This document shows, in pieces, positions 9,141-20,737 of a stretch of DNA of 64,000 nt. How positions within the stretch are numbered: position 1 is the first letter of the stretch; each line of letters opens with the position of its first letter. The stretch is from assembly GCA_011634665.1 (NCBI GenBank), contig WAEK01000005.1, positions 3,171,001 to 3,235,000 on the forward strand, read 5' to 3'. Below the pieces are notes generated by a model. The model did no database searches. It was not told the DNA's origin and was given only the letters and a program-made list of their open reading frames with translations. This DNA comes from Mortierella sp. BCC40632 (lineage: Eukaryota > Mortierellomycota > Mortierellomycetes > Mortierellales > Mortierellaceae). The translations under genes were made by a program, and so were the position numbers.

Positions 9141-11836
9141 CTACTTGTCGATTTCTACAGCAGGCGGCAGTGCGGCAGGGACCCTGATGGATTTGAGATA
9201 AAATGATGCTCGTGTCCATGGATGTGGTGATACTGGAGATTTGGTGGGTCGGTTTTTTATTGCACCTAGTGTCTTGGTAGCAATTTCCTAAATAAAGACA
9301 GAGAGTTAATACCAAGGTCTATTTTTCAATAAGAATTTTAAAATTAAACAAGCCTGCCAATATACCTTAATATACAGTAGTGGAGCAATTGCAGGCAACA
9401 ATAGTCCTAGTTGAGATTTCTCTTCTGGTATCTCAAAGCTTCCAATTGAATGTGTCAAATACATTGCTTCATATGGTAGATCCATTGTCATAATATGACA
9501 TTGCCGATCTAGAGTTGCATTTATAAATTAAATAGATACATATTAGAGGACGTTTCAGTCAATCCATATCCAGTGGTGATACAATCTTGGACTCTACCTT
9601 GTATGAGAAGACCAATAATGGTAGCATTCTCAATTCCTGCATGCAGCATCCTATCCAAGGCAATCTTCATCATGTGTGGAACTTTTTGTGCATCCTGATC
9701 AAGAGATGAGTGGTCTGCCTCTGGTTTTTTGACTTCGGCGATTATAAATGGAAAGCCATTCCTCTCAGCAAAAAAATCGGGCTCATAGATTTCTTCATAG
9801 CCGTTTGGGGTAGGAAGCGGATCTCTTGTCCTAAAGGAACATCCATCACAGAAGTCAGTAGTAAAACTAAAATAAACCAGTCAGCAAAAGGAAAAGGAGT
9901 AACAGAACAATATTTACCAATGTGGAATAAACTCCATGTCACCGAACGTGCCTATCAGTAGAGCCCGAATTGCATGTTGAAGGTAGGTATCCTCATTCTG
10001 ATTCAGAGTCGAACGTGGCATAAATAGAACAGCTGTCGACACCATTTCCCTCAGTATTTCCTCCATTAATGTATCTGAAGCCATACTACGGATGAGTTTT
10101 CTTGTTGCAATGAAACTGTTACAGGCAGCAAATGAGGCGCCTCTTGCAAGAGCAAGTACCTCAGAGTCATCTGGTGGAGGTAGTTTAGTTTCAATAGCAA
10201 GTAATATCTCGGAGCTGAGATTCGCAGATAGGAAGGCCTCATCAAAAATAAAATTCAGAGTCCTAGCGCAGTATCAAGAAGTTCTTCATATCAACATCAA
10301 TTCAGTTAAAGGCAGGGCATAAAACAAGAAAACAAGACAACAGATCTAGGATCTTACAGGATGTCAGATACACTTTCCAGCTCGCTCTGCCGAGAAACAT
10401 TGGCCCTCCTAACTGACATGAACTTCAATGACAGGTCCTCCTCACCGACAAAAAAGTGGTCATTTGTATGCAATCTTGAGCTAACAATGCCAGGACCAAG
10501 GAGCCTATTGGCGAATCTGATGTCAATTGACTGAAGAGGTGATCGGGCTGAATTTGGGCGTGACCCTACGAAACTTGATCCAGACGACTGTGAAGGAAGA
10601 TCGGCTCCAAGCAACAGAACGGCGAGGTTCGCATTCTGGCTGTTTTCCTTGTCGTCATCTTGGAGGACTGTTTCCAGGACGATCTTTGGAGTTTTGATCG
10701 GGTGATGTGAATCGACAGAATCATCGTCATCCTCGCGATGGCGAATACTACGCTTATGCTGGAGGCTATTATGTGCATTGTCGGGCGTTGAAGCTGGTTT
10801 AGCCGATCCCTCACCCTAACGTTTGGAAAATGGGAAACAGTTAATAGATTATACTACGCCCTTGATAAATTTTGTAGATCTCCTGGCAAGGCTGTGTCAA
10901 CAAGACTTATACTAAAGTGATTTTCTTATAAGCTGAGGTGTCATTCGTCGCACTTCGCTCTAAGATTTTTGGCGAGATGCACAACAGTCAAGAAACTTGG
11001 AGTAGCCTAAAGCACACACCTTGGTTTGCTTCAGACTGTAGTTGTCCCAATATTTCTCAACCTGGGATCTTTCCTGTTCCCATCTCGATCTCATCTCTTT
11101 TCCAATGTTTCGCATCTCGTTATCCTGAGACTTAAGAGCTTGAGTGAAAAATGACATATATATGGAGTTCCAAAGGTGGCGAGTGGCGGAAGATTTTGGA
11201 GCAAAGATCCTAAAAAATGCTACCGGTCCGAGATCATGTGGACTTGTTTCCAGAAATGAATCCATTGTGATAAGCTGCTTTAGGGGATTCAGGGGAGAGT
11301 CATTGCTTACCGAGGCACTTTCAGCTTCTGTTATAAAAGAGAGAGAAAAGGTTAAAGTAGATCCTATTACATAATACTAAAAAATATCGAAAAAAAACTT
11401 AAACTTACAGACCTTGAGCAGAGCCTCGTCTGTACTTCTTTTGAATTTGTGTGCTCCAGAATTCATCGGCAACAGTTTGTGTTTCCAAAACACCCTTGTC
11501 AAGCACATGCCTCCTATCCACTGTAGCCCAGAATGTATCTGCACTACCTCTCTGAGCCCTAGATCTCCATATATTTTTCAAAGAGGTGCCCTTATTTCGG
11601 AGCCCAACATGGTTGCTCATCATCAGCTGGTCAAGCGATTCGTTCCATTGTGCTTCCGAAGTGAGTCTGTTTAAGTGTCCACTTTGTTTACTTTCTGAGA
11701 ACTGGAGGAAATCAAGATAGTCGAACTCGGTAATTCTTTTACAGCTCTCAAAATACAAGCGTGCCGGTGATCTTCCAAGCATGTCCTTCCATAATTCCGA
11801 CTTTGATTTTAGGCTGCTCTTTGTTTGACTAGACAT
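9141..11836 (-). CDS. 685-residue protein with a C-terminal PD-(D/E)XK nuclease-like domain
   Basis: Seven exons join in phase without a stop: 11413-11836, 11020-11327, 10358-10815, 9918-10262, 9598-9830, 9366-9508 and 9141-9287 (2058 nt). ATG at 11836 is the first in frame (MSSQTKSSLKSKSELW). The C-terminal third reads GYEEIYEPDFFAE then FPFIIAEVKKPEADH: Asp530, Glu544 and Lys546 fit the D-x(n)-E-x-K active site of PD-(D/E)XK folds, followed by a helix-rich region with a conserved-looking DQDAQKVPHMMKIALDRML. The N-terminal two thirds are hydrophilic and unrecognised. The nuclease fold is inferred from the motif and spacing; DNA as substrate is unproven. Genes of this type occur as expanded, poorly described families in fungi (general knowledge). 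Here it is intact, multi-exonic and boxed in by repeats. Confidence 0.82.
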
Positions 11837-11994
11837 GTTCAAGAGTCTTGGGCAAATTTGAAGGCCAACATTAGTGTCAATTATATCATTAACAATAAAG
11901 AGAAGAGGTTTGCTAAAGGTGTTGCTACAAATAAGTAGCCGCTCAAAGCATAACTATGCACCCAAACAAAGGAAGTAGATACGCTCTGCTCAAT

Positions 11995-12175
11995 AAGGCT
12001 CTGCTCGAGCGTTAATGAGATTCCAGGGTCCCAAAGCATGCTGCTACTTCAAGCCTCTAGCGTAACGAGGCGTTAAGTAGTATCAGATGTGATTGGATGA
12101 CAGTGCCTCCAGTAAGTCAGTTGCGATAACAGCAAGACTCATCACAACTGATGCGAAAGTAATGGAGCCACTACC
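11995..12175. repeat. Tandem repeat unit 1 with hairpin
   Basis: Shares with 12226-12392 the block AAGGCTCTGCTCGAGCGTTA and the following TCCAGGGTCCC, GATGTGATTGGAT and AATGGAGCCAC. An imperfect hairpin lies at 12044-12080, arms CTACTTCAAGCCTC and GAGGCGTTAAGTAG with a 9-nt loop. It lies 160-340 bp upstream of the nuclease-like gene's ATG. Function unknown. Confidence 0.7.
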
Positions 12176-12225
12176 ACATATCGCCATTAGCCATAGATGG
12201 TTTGGTTAGAGCTGCACGGCCCAAG

Positions 12226-12392
12226 AAGGCTCTGCTCGAGCGTTAATGAGATTCCAGGGTCCCAGAGCATGCTGCTTCTCGAAGTCTCTCGCATGACGAG
12301 ACATCGAGTAGTGTAAGATGTGATTGGATAGCGCTCCAGTAAGAACAGCATGATTTACCACATCTAACGCGCAAGGAATGGAGCCACAGCCA
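12226..12392. repeat. Tandem repeat unit 2 with hairpin
   Basis: Second copy, offset 231 bp. Hairpin at 12275-12311, arms CTTCTCGAAGTCTC and GAGACATCGAGTAG. Compared with unit 1, the arms differ at several positions but two changes are paired (C-G to T-A in the inner stem, T-A to C-G in the middle), so pairing is kept. Confidence 0.7.
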
Positions 12393-12833
<441 letters not shown>

Positions 12834-13011
12834 GAGAGACTGAAGAGGAGACTACTTGACCCTTAATGGCCAATAAAGAATATGAAGCTGTGCCAAGCTT
12901 CCAGATGTAGCAGATGAAGGATTCTATTAGTATGAATTACTGACCCACTGACCCCCAATCCACTGACCGAAGACACAAGCTTCCCTCTAGGATTCCTTAG
13001 GACGACCTTTT
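12834..13011. repeat. Direct repeat copy B, shortened
   Basis: Shortened copy of 8820-9119, same orientation, so the nuclease-like gene is bracketed by direct repeats. Its 3' end was split by the retrocopy insertion; the flank resumes at 13610. Confidence 0.72.
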
Positions 13012-13609
13012 TTTTTTTTTTTTTTTTACAGGCCCCTTAGGGGGTTTTATTCGTCGGCGCGCACTCACACCACGGTCTGCGGACGCGGCCAGCTAGTTCA
13101 CAAAAACTACACTATCCTACAACAGAAGAGTAGAGAGAAGAAGGAAAAGGTGGAGAGTGACCCAGAAACGATATAGCTACTAAAAATACAAATGCAGAGA
13201 AAGGGAAAAAGACCAGGTACAAGGAGCACCCGCAGAGGGGCAAGTCAAAAGGCAGGATCTACAACTAGGGCAAAGGGTCCGAGGGGTCCAGGAGCTGCGA
13301 GAGCGGCTCCCAATCAAGCAGGTCAACGTCAGCGACGTTTGCTCGCCTGCTGATGTCAGGCGGCTTCGGTCTTGCGCGCGAAGCTGGAGGAGTGTACTCC
13401 CCTGGCATGTCTAAAAAGGGACCATAGCCAGGGGTGGGCCACATCCAACCAAATGTCACATCCTCCTTGGACACCACAATATACGGAGGGTGATTCCAAG
13501 TCTTGTGCATTCGCTTATAATTGGCATCTGAAGTTGCTGTTGGGTTTGGGTTCGTTGCTTGCTGTTTGTTGTCCTTGAGGAGGGCTTGTTGGAGTGCTGT
13601 GTGTGCACG
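13012..13609 (-). mobile_element. 5'-truncated retrocopy or LINE 3' end with poly(A) tail and 15-bp target duplication
   Basis: About 600 bp inserted on the minus strand. TTAGGACGACCTTTT lies on both sides (12997-13011 and 13610-13624). The insert starts on the plus strand with a T run (the poly(A) tail) and ends without a start codon. On the minus strand one frame is open from the 5' break through ALQQALLKDNKQQATN and HKTWNHPPYIVVSKEDVTFG to a stop at 13265, about 115 codons, followed by a 3' UTR ending in a CCCCTAAGGGG hairpin and the tail. Truncated 5' end, tail and duplication are the marks of target-primed reverse transcription. The protein tail is not recognised, so it could be a LINE ORF2 end or a captured host mRNA. 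Confidence 0.72.
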
Positions 13610-13624
13610 GTTAGGACGACCTTT

Positions 13625-13754
13625 TAATACACGGAGATAGTAGAGACCATTCTTTTCTTAATCCAAAAGAAAATATACCTGGGAGAGGAGAATGAGGAAG
13701 GAAATATGAAATGGAAAAGTCGGAGTATCTTACTAACCTTTTAGGTCTTGTACG

Positions 13755-13790
<36 letters not shown>

Positions 13791-14240
13791 GAAGCATACT
13801 TGGTTCTTTTTGGAACAGATGTCCCATAGGAGGTGTAGTTGAGGACTTCTTGGGTAGGAATTGAGCTTTAGCTAGAAGTGTGGATGGTGATAAGAAGTCG
13901 CCTGATTTTATCACCTGTAGTCCATCACAACCACTTTTTCAAAATGCTCTTGCAAAGCGAATACTCTACAGCATAGAACACTTATTGGGTAGTATAAACT
14001 AAGCATAATGCACTAGCTCAGTAGAAAACCACAGAGAAAATGAGTAAAGTTAGGCCTGACTATTCACACTCTTCCTCTCAGTTTTCCTTCTTTTTTATTA
14101 AAACTATGTGTGCAGGAGCGTGTGAATGGAGTATAGAAGAGGAAAGTGCTTATCGAGGAAGAGAGAGAGAGAGATACAAACATACAAAAGCATGAGAATT
14201 AGCCTCTTTTGGACAGACTTCAGCAGCTCTACCGCTTAAT
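13625..14240. other. No gene seen; A35 tract
   Basis: A poly(A) run of about 35 at 13755-13789 and an A/T-rich flank. A (GA)n stretch lies near 14158-14174. It probably includes the 3' UTR of the secreted-protein gene at its right end. Confidence 0.4.
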
Positions 14241-14685
14241 TTAGTGCTGATCTGCATTGCGCATATTCACGCAGTCAGTGAAAAAATTATTGGCCGACAC
14301 AGGATCGATTTCCTTGAGGGTATCATGAACATTCGGGTGTATGCCATTCATAAGACGACAGCACTCTGCTTGTTTCACGGAACGACAGCAGAGCCCTTTG
14401 TGACCGTTATAGCAGCTCCTTTTTTCGGTTGTGCACCGGAGTTGGTTGCCATAGGGGCAGTCAGAATTGCAGAGAGGGATGGTTCCTTCCCAACTGCAGA
14501 AGCTTGGGTCCCAGGTGACGGCCTGGCAAACATGAACGAGGGCGGATATAGCGAAGGCGATAACGATGAATCGAGACTTCTGATGGTGCAAATTGTGTCA
14601 GGGATAGAGAGAGAAAGGTGTATTTCTGATTAGACAAAGTAGTGTAGAGCCATAGTTCAAATACACTAATATATGCTCGTACCAT
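14241..14685 (-). CDS. Small secreted cysteine-rich protein
   Basis: Two exons. ATG at 14683-14685 is followed at once by a GTACGA donor; the intron (14580-14682, 103 nt) ends CCATCAG, and exon 2 (14241-14579) carries the rest, 113 residues. The start MKSRFIVIAFAISALVHVCQ is a clear signal peptide with cleavage likely near CQA-VTW. The mature part has ten cysteines, including two CC pairs (GLCCRS, AECCRL), enough for five disulfides. Secretion and disulfide folding are inferred. Without the intron the frame has no ATG after an upstream TGA, which is why I place the start in the separate exon. Such proteins are often effectors or wall proteins in fungi; the family is not recognised. Confidence 0.68.
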
Positions 14686-15059
14686 CTTAGATTATGTATT
14701 ATCCTGTTGTAAGTAAAAGTCAAGGGGACGGCTCTCTTTTGGTTTTTGAGATAGGTAGAGACAACCTGAGTATTTGGCGGCGACCAGGACTTTTAAGCTC
14801 TTTCTCTCTCCTGTCTAACAACCAAACACAGGCCTTTGTCAGACTCTCCAAATAATGCCAACATCGAACGTGATCATACACATCACGAACCCACATTAGT
14901 ATGAAGAGGCGGTGGAGGAGAGGAGTTGAAAGATTTCCGAGAGACGAATCATACAGCATTGTTCTGTGACTCTCCACGGGTTTTCTCTTCACGCTCTTTT
15001 GTCTTGATCTTTTTTTTCTTCGTTTTTGCCACCGGCGTTGTAGGCTGTTTCCCCATTGC
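14686..15059. other. No gene supported
   Basis: Upstream region of the secreted-protein gene. Reading frames are short, with hydrophobic runs caused by T-rich stretches (about 15010-15028). Confidence 0.35.
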
Positions 15060-15470
15060 TTGTATCACTTATCCCGGATCATCACAGACTCTTTTACTGT
15101 TCACGAGGGAATCATCGAGTATTCAAAGTACTGCGCCATTAGTAATAAAAAGAGGCGCCTATCAAAAGTCACATCTACTCTGCCCTACAATTTGTGGAAA
15201 GTAGTAGATCAAGCAACAAGAGAAACAAAAGTAAGGTGTGAGATCAAGTGTACTCGAGAAAGTTTCAAGTTAGCTACAAGAGTAAAGTATAAGAGTTAGA
15301 ATTTGAGAAAATTCTTTGAGACTGACTGCACTACATTAGATAGGCTATGGGTTAAGTTTGTTAAGAATGTCCTTCGTTATGTAACTGCTTCTAAGGACAA
15401 CACCCAGGGACATTGCAGAGGGACCAAAAAATTCTGGTGGAAAAGATGCCAGTGGTGAAGGATCAGGGCT
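15060..15470 (+). pseudogene. Coding remnant with one in-frame TAG, unrecognised
   Basis: One plus-strand frame runs about 137 codons with a single TAG at 15297-15299. Text on both sides looks like protein: SKVTSTLPYNLWKVVDQATR before, and NLRKFFETDCTTLDRLWVKF then VLRYVTASKDNTQGHCRG after, ending TGA near 15470. It is lysine/arginine-rich with several Trp and Cys. I read it as an old gene or transposase fragment broken by a point mutation. A T42 run follows at 15542-15583. Confidence 0.35.
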
Positions 15471-15539
15471 ATACTGATGAGTAGTGTTCTTTGCAAGCGC
15501 TGCAATCCCAAGTTGATGTTCCCTCTATCTTGTTCTGTT

Positions 15540-15587
<48 letters not shown>

Positions 15588-16601
15588 CAAACCTTGTTGT
15601 AAGTCGCAAGGGATCAGGCTCCTCCTCTTCGACTTTACCGCAGAAGTAGGAACTGATTGAGTGACTTTGAGAGAAGGCACAACGGTTGACGGCACGGTAT
15701 GCATCGCATTGGTGCGTATTCTCCGCGTGCCGCTCTCAATGCTGATAAGCATATCCGAGTCTATAGGTGAGAGTAAGAAATGTATATTTGAGAAAAGTGA
15801 AGACGGGGTTGGTGACCTAGCAGTACTGTAAAGAGTTGCGTGCAACAGTGACTACTTCAAAGCACCATCAAGATACGACTGCAAAGCGTTTGGATAAATA
15901 CAAAATCTAATGGTTTTAGAACAACATTCAACTATCCTTTCACTCTACGCTATACTTTTCCTCCCTTAGAATATCTCAATCTTCATGCCTCAGCACAACT
16001 CCTCTCTTCATAATCCATTTCTGACTTTTATCTGTCATTCCTTAGCTGCTCCTCAGCCGAGTCCAAGAAAGGGAAAAGCATGTAGCTGAAAAGGAGGATT
16101 AGGAACATCAACAAAGTAAAAGTAAAATAAAGAAAGTAAAGAGGGAATATCATGTGGCGTCGAACTGGGATATTTACTTTGGTATGGATTTATGATTTGA
16201 CGGGTGTGTATGATCACAACTACACTCAAAGAGTCAAGGAGAGTGGTAGGCGTTTCAGCACCAAAAAAAGTTGCATGGATACAAGCAGTACAGGCACAAT
16301 GAGGTATCACGCAAGAATAAAAACGAAAAGGCAAGGGATATTTAGGCAGATGCTGAAATATGGTATCAGTGCCACGGAAAAAGGGCCGAAGCGGCGCAGC
16401 TGAGTCAAACAATGTAACCCGACTACACCTTTGTAGGCCGTAGGTTTGACAACCTATTAGGAACCTTTTCATCATCTTGACAACCAGTCATGGAAGAAAT
16501 GTTCTGACTTGATTATATCCCGTTCTTCAACTCCTTAAATTAGTAACGCGATGGCCTCATTGTATCCGGTCCATTCCTATATCAGTCACTCTCCTGTCTC
16601 C

Positions 16602-16634
<33 letters not shown>

Positions 16635-16775
16635 CTCTCTTTCTTTCTTTCCTTTTTTTTTTTTTTTTTTTTTTTTTGGCACTGGCGTTGGCGTTGGCAT
16701 TGATCGACTATTGCTTTGTTTTTGTATTCTATCTAGCAAGAACCCACAGCTTGTTACGGGATCCTTGCTTCGCAG
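15471..16775. other. No gene supported; T42, CT and T tracts
   Basis: Poly(T) of 42 at 15542-15583 and a (CT)n/(CTTT)n/T tract at about 16597-16677. A 140-codon minus frame (16053-16475) has transposon-like low complexity and no recognisable motif, so it is not annotated. Confidence 0.35.
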
Positions 16776-16883
16776 GAAGGTTATGGCAGTGATGACTCCA
16801 CTATGCTTTTCAAGCATCCGTTTGAATACGCGATTTCATGCAAAGAGTCCAATGACCCTTCGATGCGCCGGCTCTTAGTTTAG
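16776..16883 (+). CDS. Possible terminal exon of an unrecognised gene
   Basis: Follows a good acceptor (TTCGCAG) and reads EGYGSDDSTMLFKHPFEYAI then SCKESNDPSMRRLLV to TAG. Composition looks like a real C-terminus, but no upstream exon could be found beyond the CT/T repeat, so this may be a relic. Confidence 0.22.
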   Translation, partial: EGYGSDDSTMLFKHPFEYAISCKESNDPSMRRLLV

Positions 16884-18127
16884 ATGAGTCGGGACAGTAT
16901 GATAAAGCAATACAGATCTGATCCTGAGTGGATACTTACTCAGAAGGGTATGGTCTAACCCGCGCTCATGTTTGACACTGGGCCAAATTGATCTTAACCA
17001 CAAAAACAAGATTATACGGAAACTGAAAACATTGGAAGTCCACCAGTGTTGAATCTTCGCTGCCTGCGGTCAATAAGAAGTAAAGGTTGTCAACCATGTT
17101 TCCATTTGATCGACTTACGGTTGCCTTTGCAAAGATTACTTTGGACCTCAACTCATGTGTAATGAACTTTGTACCGTTGCAGGGACCCCGCTTATTACAT
17201 TCCTGACTCGAACGACAGGCCAGCCCTCAACCTTAACTTGTGTGAGTTAGTCAAGAGGAATTTGAACTATTAAAGTAAACTCAGATGAGTATTGGCGGAG
17301 ACATAGAGTTAGCCACAGCAACTGGAACGTTATGAATCGACGAGTATGATATAATTTAGTTGAACCATCCTAGAAGTGAAATCATCTTAATAAAGGAAAA
17401 TAAACAGTATCAAAAGTGGAGTCAAGGAAGGACATAAATTGATGGGAAAAAGATATGTCTGAACACTGGGCCCAGGGACGTTGGCTATTTTTTTCTGTTC
17501 TCTGCAGCAGGAAGCGAGGTCTAACGCAAATGCTGTAAGGTGCACGCTATATGTGCACAACTCCTCTACTGAGATCTCCAGCTATCGACCCCAAGATAAA
17601 CAACCCCCCTTCATAGAACACGAGTTCGGAGATCTCAGAGACATGAGATCAAATAGTGAGGAGAAGTTGGTAGAAAGATTAATAAAGTTTTATTTTTCAT
17701 GTTCACTTGCCTGTAGAACACACATAGAATGGCTTCTTACGACCCTCTGTTGTCAACCTTTTCTTTTGGACTTTGCTAGTATAGTGTTTAGAGGTAGATC
17801 TCACAGGAGATGGACAGGTGGATCCATGTCTACTGCTGCAAAATAGTGAACAAACATAAGGTGAAATGGCTCGCACCACTTGACAGGCACGGCTATTTGA
17901 CCTACTGAGGAAAGAGATGATCGGGGGATAAATCAACCAACGCACGTCTCAGTGTCTCCATAGTAGGAAGACAAAGAAAAGAATAAAGCAAGACAATAAA
18001 AGCTCGCAAATGATCAATATAGCTATAGAATCTCACCCGCGGGGTTAATTACTGGACGGAATACTCTACGTACTCAACTAACGAATTAAGAAAGAAGTAG
18101 GAGAAGGGGGAAGGGAGAATTGTATAC
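16884..18127. other. No gene supported
   Basis: A/T-rich, with scattered short frames on both strands (for example 17481-17846 plus). None shows a motif, and no splice model joined them convincingly. Confidence 0.3.
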
Positions 18128-18213
18128 AAAAATGCTATAGAGGGTGCCCTTTATATACTCCCTGAAAATGACCAAAAGACCGGAAGATCTTCCAAGCGCA
18201 TTCACTACACTAG
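18128..18213 (-). repeat. LTR-like sequence, inverted relative to 26090-26183
   Basis: In reverse complement, both segments carry TAGTGTAGT, GGAAGATCTTCC, a TATA-type stretch with GGTGCC/GGCACC and ATTTTTATA-like blocks in the same order. They are diverged and in opposite orientation on either side of gypsy 1. They look like related promoter-bearing LTR fragments of an unnamed family. Confidence 0.4.
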
Positions 18214-18589
18214 ACCGCCTCGAACAATCTAAATTTGGCAGAGGGGCATTTAGCGGGGGAGTAGTCGGTATGACAGAATAGGAATAACCATCTTCATATC
18301 TTTTAAATAGTTTACATTTTAAGCGTTTCTCAAAAGTCGGATCGGTGTCTCTTAGGAATTTGTCGTCATTTATTGGGAAAGCTCTTGCCATGACAGTAGC
18401 AGTCCTACCAGCCCGATTGAAGACGCAGAAGCTTGTACAACTCAGAAACGGAACAACGCCTTAGCAAAGGGAAGCAAGTGGTCCGAAATAGTTGCACTAA
18501 CGGAAACAGCCAAGTAGGGTATCCAATGGTGGATAGAGCCCCTCTGAAATAGGACAGCCACATTGCTGCGCCTACCTCTGTACAACATA

Positions 18590-19045
18590 GTGGCGCGCCA
18601 CTATCCGCGCCCCCAAATAGTCCCTCAACCTGTATAAATAGCCTTCCCTCACTATCCTTAATAAAGCAGACTTACTCCGACTTCCACGATCGCCTTTTCT
18701 ATTGCACCCTCCAAGCCTGGAATGATCACACTTGGATTGCTCACAGCCCTCAGAAGGAGGTCTTCATGCCGAAGAGTACGCTCGTTCGCGACTCTTTGAG
18801 TATTTTCCTAGGACTATGTGTCACGTGTGATCCTAGCTACACGGGATGCACTGTGCGTCCTATTCGAAATAAGCTGACAGCACCTAAGCAAGCTGTACAC
18901 CCTTAGTATAAATACTCGACCTTTTACTTCAAAAAACAACAGTTAGTAACTCATCTCTTAGTTCCCCATTCCCGCCTGGCCCCCGCCCCCGCCCCCGCCC
19001 TCTGTCCCCATCCCTCTCCCTCTCTCTCTCTCTCTCTCCCTCTCT
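18590..19045 (+). repeat. LTR-like promoter fragments
   Basis: TGTATAAATAGCC at about 18631 is followed 30 bp later by AATAAA, the TATA-then-poly(A) spacing seen in the gypsy LTRs of this window. A second TATAAATA lies near 18908. Boundaries and family are unknown; the C-rich stretch CCCCCGCCCCCGCC follows at about 18980. Confidence 0.3.
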
Positions 19046-19099
19046 CTGTTGAGCTTGCCTTGTTACACTTCACCGATGCCCCAGCCGACGGATGGGGAA

Positions 19100-19358
19100 T
19101 GTTCGCCTTGGGATCTATGGCGAGCAGCCTACGCTAGAGGAGCAGTGCCTGAGGCACGTGCGCCTCACAGTACTTACATTAGAGTTAGCTTCCTGTCTCT
19201 CAGGAGGCATGAATAAAAAAACCCAACGTCCCTGGGGCCAAGTGGCCAGGCATGTCTTTTTCTCACCGATTCTTATTCTTCCCTTTGCTGACCCCTCTAT
19301 TGTCACTATGTCTATCCATGTCGAGGCGTCCTTTTAGGGTAAGTTCAATTATATCACA
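19100..19358 (+). repeat. Gypsy 1 5' LTR
   Basis: Begins TGTTCG, ends TCACA. Apparently identical to 25783-26041. A diverged solo copy is at 47633-47888. Confidence 0.93.
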
Positions 19359-19773
19359 TTTTTTTTCGGTGAAGAAGAATTGTCTGGACGCATGGTCCAA
19401 GGACGGGGAATACTCCCGGAAAGATGTTCCCCAATGTGGATCATCGACTCATGCAACTGTGCAAGAGTACGCCCAGTCTTACTACAGACAATGAATAACT
19501 TGAAGGGGTTGTGTACCCGAGTCACTACAGAAAAAAGATCATGAGGTTAAAAGAACTGACCAATCACGAAGTGACATGAAACCCATGAATGGGGCATTCG
19601 ACTGAAAATGGGCGAATCAGAGGAGGCCATGGTTTGCATGAATGCGCGGCCTCATCTGTCTCCCCTCATTCGCATAAAAGTAACCCGTCTGCTCATGGTG
19701 AAAGGAAAGAAAACATTTTATTCCATCTTTCCCTTGTCACTACAACACACAAACACCTCCTCATTACCCCACC

Positions 19774-20370
19774 ATGGCCCTCACACGATCGAGCAGTCGT
19801 TCATCGCTACGAGCATCGTCCCCAACGGCTCGTCCAGCAACACCAGAAGATAGGGATCGTTCGCCGAGCTGCGATATGGGCTTAATAGGTCACCCCCATG
19901 ACTGTCCTGGTAGTCATCGGGTGGATCGTCTGTATAATGAGGAAGCTGATACCACGGCTATGACAGAACCACATATCACATACAACAGCCCCACGCCACA
20001 AACCGTTCCTGCGAAACAACCGCCGGCTCCAACCATGCCGTCACTTGTGACAAACCTTCCATCACTAGTGGATGATATGCCCCCGACTGGGTATGTGTCG
20101 GCAGAAACAGTGGAGTTCCTGGGAAGAGTAAACGAGCAGAAAGCTGTTCTCCAGCGACAGATTGAAGAGTGGGCGACTTATGCCCGTACGCTGGGCAACA
20201 GCCCTGATCCAGCAATCTTTCAAGTAGCAGTGAATCATCTCACCAAATTGCATACTCTGCTCGAAGAAAAAGAGAATACATGCACTTGGATCATTTGCGC
20301 TGGTTGCAACTGGTGGCCGCGTATAACAAGTCGAGGAGACATCAACACTTCCCGTAGTGTGTCAAGATAA
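19774..20370 (+). CDS. Gypsy 1 ORF1, N-terminal Gag-like
   Basis: ATG in a strong context (ACCATGGCC) opens 198 codons. A Ser/Pro-rich start is followed by a helical, Gln/Glu-rich part (SAETVEFLGRVNEQKAVLQR) that could form a coiled coil. The end departs from the likely true frame near 20276; in the +2 frame MHLDHLRWLQLVAAYNKSRR reads better. An A-rich non-coding stretch (20371-20700, with A runs at both ends) separates it from the main gag. Confidence 0.55.
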   Translation: MALTRSSSRSSLRASSPTARPATPEDRDRSPSCDMGLIGHPHDCPGSHRVDRLYNEEADTTAMTEPHITYNSPTPQTVPAKQPPAPTMPSLVTNLPSLVDDMPPTGYVSAETVEFLGRVNEQKAVLQRQIEEWATYARTLGNSPDPAIFQVAVNHLTKLHTLLEEKENTCTWIICAGCNWWPRITSRGDINTSRSVSR

Positions 20371-20737
20371 GACAGAAAAAAAAAAAAAAAAAATATAATA
20401 TAACATAAAATAAAAAGATGAAGTGTACTAGCGATAACGCTAAAAAAGTATCAAATGTATCCGAAAGGATAATTGGATATGAGAGACGCTCTATGCAATA
20501 AGTGATAAAAAGATATGTATACCAGACTGAGAGTACTGTCATCATTATATTTTGGTCGACTATGCGACGTTTCAGACTTACTTGTCATGGTACCATGTCT
20601 CGTATGTCACAAAAATATATTGAACGTGCTGACTGTAGGAAAATAAAATAAAAAAAAAAAAAAAAAAAAACAACAACAACAACATTTGACGCTCCTGCGA
20701 AGCACTTCCTGAAATCATCAATACTCCTCAACGTCCG

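Noticed and set aside
14461..14685. 74-codon minus ORF starting at the same ATG as the secreted protein
   Set aside because: This is the unspliced reading through the intron; the spliced model gives a signal peptide and conserved-looking cysteines.
16053..16475. 140-codon minus ORF
   Set aside because: No motif and odd composition (Phe/Tyr/Pro clusters); could not be tied to any splice model or neighbour.
19115..19306. 63-codon minus ORF in the gypsy 1 LTR, repeated at 25798-25989
   Set aside because: Present twice only because the LTR is present twice; no protein-like features.
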